The notes: generated by a model from the letters alone, not told the origin. Shown: positions 41,000 through 50,845, counted from the first letter of the stretch. The stretch: 64,000 bases of DNA from Lepidostoma basale (GCA_022606425.2 JAHDVF020000875.1:1426001-1490000); one strand, 5' to 3'. Program-made: numbers and translations.

Positions 41000-41535
41000 T
41001 TTGTGGAATTCAAATATAGGTTAAATAAATATTATAAAAGTTTAGTCAAATATATTTGACTCAGTGGACTTAAACGAATTTCATAGTCATTATAACATGA
41101 TCAGCTCATTTACTTCTATAAAATGTCACAATAAGTACAGATTCCCTGAGATGGTTTGGACACAGAAAACGAATAGAAGAGAGAAAATGGTGATTGTGAA
41201 AGTGTGTGAGTAATAAATTTCACCTTTTCTCAAAATTTTCAGTAAAAATCATAGAAATTATACAAAAATCTTACAAATTAAGAATCTTCTTGTAAACGCG
41301 TTAAATTAAAAACGATGTGGGCAAAAATAAAAATTTGATGATAATAATACATTTAATAAAATGCATATATTTCATTGGAGTCACCCGGTGTTGAATTATC
41401 GAAAAGCATTAAAATGATGGTGAGAGTGACGTTTCAAGTGCTCTCCGTCTCTCTCATCTCCTCTCTCGCTCAATTCACTTCTCTCCCACAAATGTGGGGC
41501 CTTGTTGAATTTAGCTAATTCTATTTTCAAATAAA
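41000..41535. other. No recognisable feature
   Basis: A faint LINE-A echo (GATGGTTTGGACACAG near 41150) is too short to assign. Confidence 0.4.
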
Positions 41536-41539
41536 ATAA

Positions 41540-41740
41540 TAATACATTTTAATACTTGCATCTAAAGCACTTTATTTGTTTATACCAACCAGTTTCGCTC
41601 CCGGCGGAGCTTCGTCAGGGTGAGAATATAAACAAGTTTAGTTTATTTTCTCATCTTGACGAAGCTCCGGCGGGAACGAAACCGGTCAGTGTTAACAAAC
41701 AAAGTGATTTAGATACAAATTTATTTATTTATTTTCAAGT
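41540..41740. repeat. Inverted-repeat element, ACCGGU type
   Basis: Left arm AAAGCACTTTATTTG, ACCAACCAGTTTCGC; right arm GGCGGGAACGAAACCGGTCAGTG, CAAAGTGATTTAG. The two arms are about 30 bases apart. Confidence 0.72.
41584..41621 (-). ncRNA. Hammerhead-ribozyme-like motif, intact core
   Basis: Minus strand: ACC (stem I), CTGACGA, extra A, stem II GCTCC/GGAGC with loop GCCG, GAA, ACUGGU, U, then GGT pairing with ACC. Core complete; the base before cleavage is U rather than the preferred C. Confidence 0.6.
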
Positions 41741-41944
41741 GCTTTATACGAAACTAAAAAAAAGACTATTTTCGTTAGTTCTATTTAAAAATATGACATC
41801 GAACATTCATGACATAAAAACTAATTAATGTTTTATTTTAGGCTATGTTAGTTAGTTATATTGACTCAGTTGATTTTAACACCTTATGATGCTAATATTG
41901 GTAAGTGCAACAGCTGTCGCGACATTTCAAAAGAAATTAAATCA

Positions 41945-42345
41945 TTTGTGTTTATTGTTTCTTGAACAATGATGTAAAGCTCCATATTAAATAATTAATA
42001 CGAGTTAAAACGTCAGATTTCTAAAAGTTTTATTATTAATTTTTATGGGAATGACATGTTTCGCCCATCTAGGGCATTATTAAATGTGAAGAAACTTCAA
42101 CTTGTTACAGTTTATATACACTAGTAAATGGATAGTATCCCCTAACTTTGTAACCATTGTCATAAAATTTCTTAACGAGTTCCAAGAAACACTTTCCAAT
42201 ATTTCTGGACCTACCAACATAATTCTTTGTTAAGAATGTATAAAGTCACATCAATTTTCGTTAATTACCATATTCTGCTCCATTTACTAGTGTATATAAA
42301 CTGCAACCAACTTCTAGAAAACCGACGTTTTCATTCGGAATAATC
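41945..42345. repeat. G/H inverted-repeat element
   Basis: Left arm GATGTAAAGCTCC to GCATTATTAAATG, H segment 42100-42300 with its own inverted ends (ACACTAGTAAATGG, CCATTTACTAGTGT), right arm ACTTCTAGAAAACCGACG. Confidence 0.65.
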
Positions 42346-42473
42346 ATTAAAATCAATTGTGATATTTTTTAACAGTGTTTTAATTAAACAGTTAAAAATA
42401 TTGAAATATTAAAGTTTTTCCGCCAAAACAACGGATTATCTAGTTATATTACTTTTTAAATGTTTTTTTTTTA

Positions 42474-42770
42474 AGATGGTTTAGACATATGGAAAGAATG
42501 AATGAAGAAAGAATGGAAAAAAAATTATACGTTAATAATGTAAACGGAACCAGAAATAAAGGAAGACCGAGGAAAACGTGGCACGATCAAATAAATCAAA
42601 TATTGAATGTCGGCCATGTGAGGAGTCAGAGAAATGGACGCGCATGCATGACACGATGTATGAATGTTGAGGAAGCGAGAGAAATATGTCAGGAAAGAAA
42701 AGTGTGGCAGTCCATTATTTCTTCCCACCCCTTCGGGGAGACGGCGTGATGGTTAGTTAGTTAGTTAGTT
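42474..42770 (+). mobile_element. LINE-A1 3' copy
   Basis: Open frame 42489-42749: MERMNEERMEKKLYVNNVNG, RNKGRPRKTWHDQINQILN, QRNGRACMTRCMN, ending HPFGETA. Tail of four GTTA units. Confidence 0.92.
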
Positions 42771-42779
42771 AAAATAAAA

Positions 42780-43335
42780 TATGTATAAACGATACATCGA
42801 TCCCTAAGAAAAGAATCACTCCGGATATGATATACATGAAAACTTCGAGTACTTACTCCTGTAGCATTATTAATTTGGTGTTATTCCGGAAACGAAATGT
42901 ATAAATCCACCCCTCCCTTCAAACGAGCCGTGCGGTGGACGTTCGAATTTATCTCCATTTGTTCGTTTGTCAGAAAACTAATGTGGAATTCCAGAAATGC
43001 GCTCGAAAAGTTCTTATTCCCAAGCAAGCAAGATCTAAAACAAATCTTACTCCAGCGACCCTGGAAATTTTAATTACTCAAGACGAAGATTATCTATTAC
43101 TGTTGTGGTCAAGTTTATTGGAGAATCATGTTAAAATAGCGTATGAAATATCATTTGTATTGGGAGCGATGTTCTAGAGAAAATATTAAAATACTTTGTT
43201 TAATCTTATTTCCAGAACTGTAAATGAAGTTATAGAACCAGTGAGCAAGTAGGCGCATTATCCAAGGTCTGTGAAGTGATATTTAAAAACTATATATTCA
43301 ACTATATAAAACATATATTAAATAATGAAAGTATC
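42780..43335. other. Unassigned; 80-codon open frame of unknown meaning
   Basis: The frame 42935-43177 (MDVRIYLHLFVCQKTNVEF...) has no recognisable domain or neighbour and is not supported as a gene. Confidence 0.35.
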
Positions 43336-43340
43336 ATTAA

Positions 43341-43750
43341 CTCTTAGACGAATGTGTGGATACTCTGCGTATGATAGAGTGTCAAATAAAAGTATAAGAA
43401 GTGAATGCGGTGCGAATGATGGTGTTATGAACAAAATAATTAAAGGACCATTAAGATAGTTAGGACACATGGAAAGAATATGTGAAGAAAAAATCGTAAA
43501 AAAGTATATGTTAACGATGTTAATGGAACTAGAAATAGAGGAAGACTGAGCAAAACGTGGCGTGATCAAATAAATCAAATATTGAACGTCGGCTACGTGA
43601 GGAGTCAGAGAAATCGACGCGCGTGCATGATACGATGTATGAATGAGGAGTTGAGGAATCGAGAGAAATATGTCAGGAAATAAAAGTGTGGCAGTCCATT
43701 ATTTCTGCCTATCCCTTTGGGGAGACGGCGTGATGGTTAGTTAGTTAGTT
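43341..43750 (+). mobile_element. LINE-A1 copy, frame broken
   Basis: LRRMCGYSAYDRVSNKSIRSECGANDGVMNKIIKG, a stop in place of the W of RWFGHM, and two frameshifts, then the 3' end with GTTAGTTAGTT. Several bases differ from A1 consensus, suggesting an older insertion. Confidence 0.88.
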
Positions 43751-44019
43751 TAGTAAAATAAATGCATTTTCAACGATGTAGTGATGACGATAACTACAAA
43801 TAGAGGAAGACCGAGAAGTCATGTTTAAATAATATTATGAAAATTTAAATGTAATGATAGATGTTAAATAATTTTTTAAAAATTAAAAATGATGTTGTTT
43901 TTGTAAATTGCAAATTGAATTCTTGTTTCTCCTTTAAGTATTGTTCATTTGTAAATAGTGTTAGTAGAGAAAAAAGTTTGGATTTAAAATCAAATATGAC
44001 ATTACTAGATTTTTGTATA

Positions 44020-44270
44020 TAATATATTGTTTTGGTGATCTCTATGATACTTCAACATTATAAAATATTGTAATTTGAAACACTGTAGTTAGAACGTATA
44101 ATATATGTGTTTGTCGCGACAGCTGTTTCGCCAACCTACGTTGGGATCATCATCATTGTTTGTAACACCTGATGATGCCAATATAGGTTAGTGAAACAGC
44201 TGTCACGACAAATTAAACAAAATCGATACGTATAAGAAAAAAGCGTTTCAAATTTTAAAATTTTTATAAA
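44020..44270. repeat. Inverted-repeat element, ACAGCUGU type
   Basis: Left arm GTCGCGACAGCTGTTTCGCCAACC; right arm TGTAACACCTGATGATGCC with GAAACAGCTGTCACGAC. The inverted terminus ATTGTTTTGG is at the left. Stem I has diverged in the right arm. Confidence 0.7.
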
Positions 44271-44279
44271 ACACTTTTT

Positions 44280-44545
44280 TAAAAACATTTTCCATAAAAC
44301 CACTTTATTTTGAGTAAGGAGCGCCAACCGGTTTCACTCTGTAACGAGCTTCATCAAGGTTATATACAAACTGGCAATTGTATATAGTGTGTATAGTGTG
44401 TATGTGTGTATGTTTGTATGTGTGTATGTGTGTATGTGTGTAAACTGAACAGTTTGTGTATAGCCCTGATGAAGCTCGTTATAGAGTGAAACCGGTTGAC
44501 GCTCCTTACTCAAAATAAAGTGGTGTTATACAAAGTGTTTTTAAA
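44280..44545. repeat. Inverted-repeat element with TG-rich centre
   Basis: ACCACTTTATTTTGAG, GGAGCGCCAACCGGTTTCAC on the left and GTGAAACCGGTTGACGCTCC, CAAAATAAAGTGG on the right. The centre is a (TATG/TGTG)n microsatellite (44389-44443). Both cores keep TGATGA and stem II; stem I pairing is poor. Confidence 0.7.
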
Positions 44546-44959
44546 CAAGTGTCTTATTCAACATTAAAATATGTCAAACCAACAAGTATTGGCTTGTTAC
44601 CAAAGATTAAAACTTGTTCATTTTAGATAAACTTGAGGCGTTAACACTGGAGAATTCCATAATAACAAATCTCTTGAGAAAAATATACTCAAAGTTTTAT
44701 TTGATAAAAAAAATTGTATTCAACTTATTGAATTGCCAAAATAAAATAAACGCAAACTCCCTATTTGATCCAAGTTATGAAACTATTATCTGCCGGACCG
44801 TTAACAGTGTACGTAAGACGATCAGCTGGGTCGGGACTCCAACCCTTTTTCTTTTACCCCACTAAAGTTCAGTGAACCCGATTGAATATATTCGTCGTTC
44901 ACGCTAATGTACCGGTAAGTGGACATTTCTGGCCTATATACCTGTTTTGTGCAAATTGA

Positions 44960-45605
44960 TTTTTCAGTAAGGTGGATTTTTCAATAAGACAGATAGATAT
45001 TTCAATAAGGCAAATGGATTTTTCAGTTAGAGAGATAGATTTTTCAGTATGACAGATAGATATTTCAGTAAGGCAGATGGATTTTTCAAAAAGAAAGATT
45101 AGGTAATTTTTCAGTCAGACAGATGGATTTTTCGATAAGGCATATAGATTTTTCTGTAAGAGATGTGGTTTTTTCTATAATGCAGATGGATTTTTCAATC
45201 AGGTAGATGGATTTTTCAGTAAGAGAGATGATGGATTTTTCAGTATGACAGATGGATTTTTCAATGAGGCAGATAGTTTTTTTCAGTAAGACAGATGGAT
45301 TTTCCAGTATGACAGATGGATTTTTCAATTAGGCAGACGGATTTATCAGTAAGGCAGATGAATTTTTAGTTAGATGGATGGATTTTTGAATAAGGCAGCT
45401 ATTTTTTTTCAGTAAGACATATAGATTTTTCAATTAGGCAGATGGATTTTTCAGTAAGGCAGATGGATTTTTCAGTAAAGCAGATGGATTTTTCAATAAG
45501 GCAGATAGATTTTCCAATAAGTCAGATGGATTTTCAGTATAAGAGATGAATTTTTCAGTACGACAGATGGATTTTTCAGTAATACTGGTGGATTTCTCAG
45601 TAAGA
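44960..45605. repeat. Minisatellite, 20-21 bp period
   Basis: About 30 imperfect units of the type cagatggatttttcagtaag. Many units are 21 bases, so one minus-strand frame (45086-45328) stays open for 80 codons as repeated seven-residue blocks like EKSICLI. Nothing upstream suggests expression; the frame is a by-product of the period. Confidence 0.93.
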
Positions 45606-45608
45606 TAC

Positions 45609-45700
45609 AATCAGGACCAAACAATTTTTGAAGACTTCTGAGATACAGGTACTGAGGATAGTATCAGGCAAGGTTGAGAATATTCTTATATGAAAGAGAC
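45609..45700 (+). mobile_element. LINE-N scrap
   Basis: CAGGACCAAACAATTTTTGAAGACTTCTGAGATAC to ACTGAGGATAGTATCAGGCAAG parallels the RTKQNLRTSEMNTLRTIAGK codons at 37255-37320. Confidence 0.55.
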
Positions 45701-47107
45701 AGCGAAGGAAGGCTAGAACGCTCATATTTTATTTTATTATTATTCGAAAAAGGATCGCGTATGGAATGTGGAAACCACAGAGCTATTAGTCTTTTGAGTG
45801 TCGTTGGTAAAGTCTATGGCAGAATTTTAATAGAAAGAGTAAGAAAATTGACGAGTGACAAAGTTTGGGATGTGCAAGGTGCCTTTATGAATGGCAGAGG
45901 AGGTATGGATCAAATTTTTGGACTTCGTACATTGACAGAGATGTTTCTGGCCAAAAATCGCAAACTTTTCTGTGCATTTGTCGACTTACAAAAAGCATAT
46001 GATTACGTTAATAGAGAAAAGTTGTGGAAAATATTGTCTGAATATGGAATAAGTACAAAACTGATCACGGCCATTAAGTCGCTATACACGGAAAGCACTG
46101 CTAGTGTCAGAGTAAATGGAGATCTTACAGCCTGGTTTGATATCAATAAAGGTGTCAAACAAGGTTGCGTAATGTCCCCGTGGTTATTTAATCTGTATAT
46201 GGACAATTGTATGAGAGAGCTGAAAGGGTTGGATGTAGGTGCCAAAATGAGCGGAGTGTCAGTAAGCTGTCTCTTGTATGCGGATGACGCTGTCCTACTT
46301 GCTGACAACGAGCATGAACTACAAGTCCTGGTGAATTGTATGTATGAGGTATGCATGCGAAATGATCTGATGATGAATGTTAATAAGTCCAAGGTAATGA
46401 TTTTTGAAAAGGAAGAAACCACGACAGTCTGCAACATTAGCGTGAATGGTGAAAATTTGGAGCAAGTAGTTGAGTTTGTGTATTTAGGTAGTATGTTTAC
46501 AAGAGATGGAAGAGTGGAGAGGGATATTGAAAGAAGGGTTGGGGCAGGCAACAAAGTGAATGGTGCACTTAAAGTTGTCATCGCAAACAAAAACCTATCC
46601 AAAAAAGCTAGAATGGCAGTGCACAATGGTGTTCTTCTACCGACCCTTACGTATGGAAGCGAAGCATGGAACTGGCAAAAGAAGGATGAAAGTAGAATAA
46701 GTGCAGTAGAAATGAGATCTCTTAGACGAATGTGTGGATACTCTGTGTATGATAGAGTATCGAATGAAAATATAAAGAGTGAATGCGGTGCGAATGATGG
46801 TGTCATGAACAAAATAATGAAAGGATCATTAAGATGGTTTGGACATATGGAAAGAATGAATGAAGAAAGAATGGTAAAAAAATTATATGTTAATGATGTA
46901 AATGGTACCAGAAATAGAGGAAGACCGAGGAAAACGTGGCACGATCAAATAAATCAAATATTGAATGTTGGCCATGTGAGGAGTCAGAGAAATCGACGAG
47001 CGTGCATGACACGATGTATGAATGTTGAGGAATCGAGAGAAATATGTCAGGAAAGAAAGGTGTGGCAGTCCATTCTTTCTGCCTACCCCTTCGGGGAGAC
47101 GGCGTGA
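45674..47107 (+). CDS. LINE-A reverse transcriptase, 5'-truncated ORF2
   Basis: Open for 477 codons; the first 25 or so are flanking sequence, so the start is not genuine. Motifs in order: NHRAISLL (about 34-41), QGAFMNGRGGMDQ (68-80), motif A FVDLQKAYD with D104, motif B GVKQGCVMSPWLFNLYMD (160-177), motif C YADD at 202-205 with both catalytic aspartates, FVYLGSMFTRDG (268-279), then the post-RT region with YGSEAWNWQKKDE, SLRRMCGYSVYDR, WFGHMERMNEER, GRPRKTWHDQINQ and the end AYPFGETA. Catalytic residues look intact, but without an endonuclease it cannot act alone. Clade assignment (RTE/RTEX-like or R4-like) needs a tree. Confidence 0.93.
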   Translation: MRIFLYERDSEGRLERSYFILLLFEKGSRMECGNHRAISLLSVVGKVYGRILIERVRKLTSDKVWDVQGAFMNGRGGMDQIFGLRTLTEMFLAKNRKLFCAFVDLQKAYDYVNREKLWKILSEYGISTKLITAIKSLYTESTASVRVNGDLTAWFDINKGVKQGCVMSPWLFNLYMDNCMRELKGLDVGAKMSGVSVSCLLYADDAVLLADNEHELQVLVNCMYEVCMRNDLMMNVNKSKVMIFEKEETTTVCNISVNGENLEQVVEFVYLGSMFTRDGRVERDIERRVGAGNKVNGALKVVIANKNLSKKARMAVHNGVLLPTLTYGSEAWNWQKKDESRISAVEMRSLRRMCGYSVYDRVSNENIKSECGANDGVMNKIMKGSLRWFGHMERMNEERMVKKLYVNDVNGTRNRGRPRKTWHDQINQILNVGHVRSQRNRRACMTRCMNVEESREICQERKVWQSILSAYPFGETA

Positions 47108-47125
47108 TGGTTAGTTAGTTAGTTA
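45735..47125 (+). mobile_element. LINE-A1, longest copy
   Basis: About 1.39 kb from KGSRMECGNHRAIS, in the early fingers region, to the (GTTA)n tail at 47108-47126. The endonuclease domain and 5' half are missing, as expected of a 5'-truncated insertion. It serves as the reference for the other LINE-A pieces, several of which match it almost base for base over their length. Confidence 0.95.
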
Positions 47126-47199
47126 GTTTTTATTATTCGAAATAATCAAGTTATACGAGTATAGCAGATTGAAAGGTTTTGAATAACTTTTTGGTAACA

Positions 47200-47300
47200 C
47201 TGTATTATCACAACACTTTTTTTAGCACTTTTAACAAACATGTTTCGGGACACAAAGTTCCCTTCTTCAGTGTATGAATTTTAGCAGTTAAATGATATTG
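47200..47300 (-). repeat. Ribozyme-like arm, ACAUGU type
   Basis: Single arm; minus strand TCATACACTGAAGAAGGG to CCCGAAACATGTTTGTTAAAAG. No facing partner nearby. Confidence 0.6.
47234..47273 (-). ncRNA. Hammerhead-ribozyme-like motif, CUGAAGA core
   Basis: Minus strand: ACA (stem I), CTGAAGA, extra A, stem II GGGA/TCCC, GAA, ACAUGU, U, then TGT pairing with ACA. All core positions satisfy the consensus, where position 7 is free to vary. Stem I is only three pairs. Confidence 0.6.
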
Positions 47301-47477
47301 GGATATTACTTATAAACTAAATGACGAGTGAAAAAGTGAAGGGGGAAAAAGTTAAATTTAGTGGCAGGGTAAATTGATTTTTACTTGGAAGTAAGAGAAA
47401 GGAGGAGGGGAAATAAATCAATGAAGGGACTAGAAGTACAGTTAAGTTGGTTGTTTATAATAACTTCTTTTTTTAAG

Positions 47478-47835
47478 GATTAATTGTATCTCAATAGAGA
47501 CAAAGATGTAAATTATTTGGAAACAGAATATGGAAGTCGAGGTGTTTACAGGACTTATGACCTATCATTGGTTGGGTTAAGCGATCACTTTATGTTAACA
47601 ACATTTCCCATTCCGCCCTTCTTACGCCACCACATTCTACAAATTTTTGGGACTTAAATATATGCTACTATCTTTAATAACTTCACATTTTTAGGTCAAT
47701 CTACACTAGCGCCATCTATTAAGATTATTTGTGAGCATTAAGCAAAACATCTTTATGAATACAATGTGAAAGGAAAATGATTAACACTCAATGGGAAAAA
47801 ATCCAGTATTTGTCTACAAGTATTTGTATACAAAA
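47478..47835 (+). repeat. Family C repeat, reference copy
   Basis: Runs from GGATTAATTGTATCTC through GGACTTATGACC, TTGGTTGGGTTAAGCGATC and CTAGCGCCATCTATTAAG to the end CAATGGGAAAAAATCCAG and GTATTTGTCTACAAG. The inverse of this end occurs at the start of 12482 and 34196, so terminal inverted repeats of about 50 bases are inferred. Confidence 0.65.
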
Positions 47836-48770
47836 AAACAAATTCAATAGCTTTTTTGTTTTTTTTTTATTTCCAAAATTTCTAGATTATGTAAAAATAT
47901 ATTTCTTACATTTATGTGTAATTTCAAAGCTTTTAACTTTAAAAAACGAATGATCTCTTTCAATTAGAGGATTTGCAAACTCCGAAATGTTATTATTAGA
48001 TAATTAATAACATGAAAGGTTTTGTTGATAAAATAAACAATAATGACCCTATAAAATATTGAAAGCACTTGGTTAATAATCTTATAATAATCTTCTTGTG
48101 TATTAAGTGGGTAAAATATAATAAATTTCCCCTGAATTTCAAAATTTAATAAAATATCTAATCTTCTCTTCAATCAATTCAATTCAAGTAGTAAAATGTG
48201 CTTAGAATTCGTAAAAAAGTGTTTTAAAACACCAACATTTAATAACGTATTTTATTGAAGTTTTGAAGCTTTTTATTAAGTCGCACGGTTTAATATAAAA
48301 TTGGTTAAAATGTGAAAATCTCTTTGATGTATCTAATCGTTTTATGATACTTTAAGGAATTCGGGATGTTCAAACTTTTGAGTGTTTATTTTGCTCCCGA
48401 AGTATTTCCGCTTCTGTTGCTTTGGAATTGCTCAACTTTGGGCAACTTTGGGAAGCTTCAACTAGCGAAATAATAAATAATAAAATTTAAAACACACCTT
48501 TGAAGTTCACAGAAAGGAAGGTGTTCGGTAATTTTAGTACGCCCGGTAGAGGCGCTTCGGAGAATCGGACAGAGATGAACCCATTATTTGTTTGAAATAC
48601 CCAATTCGCGCATTTTTTCACAAGATATAAAAGGTATCATTATTGCACAATGAATCGGAATTACATTAACAAGATTGATAAAAGTACTTAATCAAGAATA
48701 TTTTCAAAAAATAATTTAAAACATTTGTATTCTTTATTTTGTGCATCAATATATTTTGTAATACCTATAT
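47836..48770. other. No recognisable feature
   Basis: AT-rich; no match to other parts of the window and no supported frame. Confidence 0.45.
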
Positions 48771-48779
48771 TTGTGGATC

Positions 48780-48922
48780 ATTAAGATGGTTCGGACAAAT
48801 GGAAAGAATGAATAAAGAAAGAATGGTAAAAAAATTATATGTTAACGATGTAAATGGAACCAGAAAAATAAGAAGACCGAGGAAAACTGGGCACGATCAA
48901 ATAAATCAAATATGAAATGTCG
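48780..48922 (+). mobile_element. LINE-A1 copy, left of ribozyme-like element
   Basis: ATTAAGATGGTTCGGAC to CAAATAAATCAAATATG, ending in aaatgtcg (48915-48922), repeated at 49182-49189. Confidence 0.88.
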
Positions 48923-49181
48923 AAATATTGATGTTGTTGATTGAAATTTCTTGGTAGAAGTTCATTGTAAATAATGAAAAGAAAAAAAAAATTACGAATT
49001 TTTCCGTGTTTATTTTTAGTGTAAAATCTTCTTATTAATTTCCGTCTTCGACCGGTTTCGGGATCTTCAGAAGATGTCAGCGAGCTGCCGAAACCGGTCA
49101 AAGACGAAAATTAATGAGTAGAATTTACACTTAAAATAAACATAGAAAAATTCGTAATTTTTTTTTTTTTCATTATTTATA
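48923..49181. mobile_element. Ribozyme-like inverted-repeat element inside LINE-A
   Basis: A 259-bp element with an 8-bp duplication. Arms share GAAAAA..ATTACGAATTTTTC, TTATTTT..GTGTAAA and CGACCGGTTTCGG in opposite orientation around a 26-base centre. The plus-strand core reads CAGAAGA, T, stem II CAGC/GCTG, GAA, ACCGGU, C; U4 is replaced by A, so it is likely inactive. It inserted into a LINE-A1 copy. Confidence 0.8.
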
Positions 49182-49340
49182 AAATGTCGGCCATGTGAGG
49201 AGTCAGAGAAATCGACGCGCGTGCATGACGCGATGTTTAAATGTTGAGGAAGCAAGATACATATGTCAGGAAAGAAAAGTGTGTCAGTCCATTCTTTCTG
49301 CCTACTCCTTCGGGGAGATGCCGTGATGGTTAGTAACTTA
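49182..49340 (+). mobile_element. LINE-A1 copy, right of ribozyme-like element
   Basis: AAATGTCGGCCATGTGAGG to GGGGAGATGCCGTGATGGTTAG; completes 48780-48922. Confidence 0.88.
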
Positions 49341-49469
49341 GTTATATATTTTGTTTTATTGAACCAACCAGTTTTGGTTCCGCCAGGGCTAATTAATTTA
49401 ATTAAATCCCTTTGCTTTATTTGATTAATTCATAAAACAAACTAAATATAAAAAGTTTTAAATAAAATA

Positions 49470-49600
49470 ATAATACACTTTTAGTAATTTGCATTAACAT
49501 CACTTTATTTGGTATCACCAACCGGTTTCGCTCCCACCGGAGCTTTGTCAGGGTGAGAGAGTAAACTAAATATAATATCAGAGAACAATCTATGAAGAAA
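49470..49600 (-). repeat. Ribozyme-like arm, ACCGGU type
   Basis: CACTTTATTTGGTATCACCAACCGGTTTCGC and ACCGGAGCTTTGTCAGGGTGAG. The facing arm is not evident; a decayed CCAACCAGTTTTGG lies at 49363. Confidence 0.65.
49515..49556 (-). ncRNA. Hammerhead-like motif, 5-bp stem I, G8 lost
   Basis: Minus strand: TCACC, CTGACAA, extra A, GCTCC..GGAGC hairpin, GAA, ACCGGU, U, GGTGA. Stem I pairs over all five bases. G8, which is needed for catalysis, has become A, so this copy should be inactive even though its folding is preserved. Confidence 0.5.
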
Positions 49601-50390
49601 TAAATATAATGTGGAGTGGAGAAAGAGTAGGGGTAGGAGAAAGTGGGCGTGGGGATTAATAGTCTGTTAAGACGGTGAGTCATGCTCATTAGGAAAAAGT
49701 TATGAAGAGATTTCTAGATTTTAATGGCGGGCAGGGGATTTCCATTTTATTATTTTTATAGGAATTTTCAATGGTGAATATTGCTAGAAAGAAACTATGG
49801 GAAAGATTAGTTTGATTATTAATTAAGGAATGGCTTTCTTAATTTCTAATGCTTTCTCTCTGTGTGACTCTTAGCTTGTTAGCATTTTTGTGACTGTATC
49901 AATAAAATAGGAGAACACTGGCAGAACACAGACGTTGAATACTCTCCTTTTCAATTTATATTATCACAGTACATTAGTTACAACAAAATATATAAAAAAA
50001 GAATGAAAATTCTGTAACGTGCTGCCCTTTCTATATAGTCATACGAGATACGGGATCAATAGTTTCTTCTCTGTAATAACGTGCTATTTAATGGCGAATA
50101 ATACTAGTAAAGATACGAACAAACTAGAACATGACGTCATAATGACCGTCTAATGAACCTAAAAATATGGACGGAAATATAAAGTAAAAGGAAATATAGT
50201 GACCGCCTTATCTAGCGTATGCTTTTACTAGGACAAAATCTATGTTTGATTTCAATGTTTAGTAATCTGAACGTCGATTGCAAATAAAGGGACGATCATA
50301 TTTTTTACCTTTTAAAATATTTTTTTCATTTGTTCCAATGACAATTTGAATAATTTCTTAAATATTATTTTAAAGTGCCTAATTACCGAT
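49601..50390. other. No recognisable feature
   Basis: No repeats shared with the rest of the window were noticed. Confidence 0.45.
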
Positions 50391-50441
50391 AATTTAAAAA
50401 ACGGTGGATACGTGAGACATAAATTAAAAAAAAACACAAAA

Positions 50442-50845
50442 GTCCGGATCGTCCATGTCAACATGTGCAACATCGAAAAAAACATTATTGTGTTATTACA
50501 TTATGTGCTAAATTAAAAAAACGGTGGATACATGGAACATAAAATAAATAGACAATAAGTGCACCATCTAAAATGAAAATTTTTTGTTAAATTATTTTTA
50601 TTTTGTTATTTTATTTTATATCATTGTATTTTATATTATTTGTTTTAGATTTATTTTGTGGATGTTGGAAGATCGAAGTGTGCGCGGGAGATGCCTATTG
50701 GTGGCGATGAGGTTCGCAACCCATCACATCGCGTCTCCCGCGGGGCGAAAAGAGAAGGATGAAGTGCCGCATCAGTAAAAGTGTGACAGTTCATTATTTC
50801 TGCCTACCCTTTCGGAGAGACGGCGTGATGGTTAGTTAGTTAGTT
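50442..50845 (+). mobile_element. SINE-like element with LINE-A tail, second copy
   Basis: GTCCGGATCGTCC, a 110-base interruption, GTGCACCATCTAAAATG, TTTTAGATTTAT, GGTGGCGATGAGGTTCGCAACCC, then the switch to LINE-A1 (AAAGTGTGACAGTTC, GGAGAGACGGCGTGATGG, GTTAGTTAGTTAGTT). The junction is at the same point as in 4486-4795. A direct repeat AAACGGTGGATAC at 50399 and 50519 brackets the interruption and suggests a later insertion or local duplication. Confidence 0.7.

Noticed and set aside
42935..43177. Possible small host gene
   Set aside because: No recognisable domain, splice context or conservation visible; kept only as an unassigned stretch.
45086..45328. Repeat protein gene on the minus strand
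   Set aside because: The frame is a consequence of a 21-base minisatellite period; no start context, domains or neighbouring exons.
46003..46812. 269-codon minus-strand open frame
   Set aside because: It lies entirely antisense to the LINE-A reverse transcriptase and has hydrophobic low-complexity composition.
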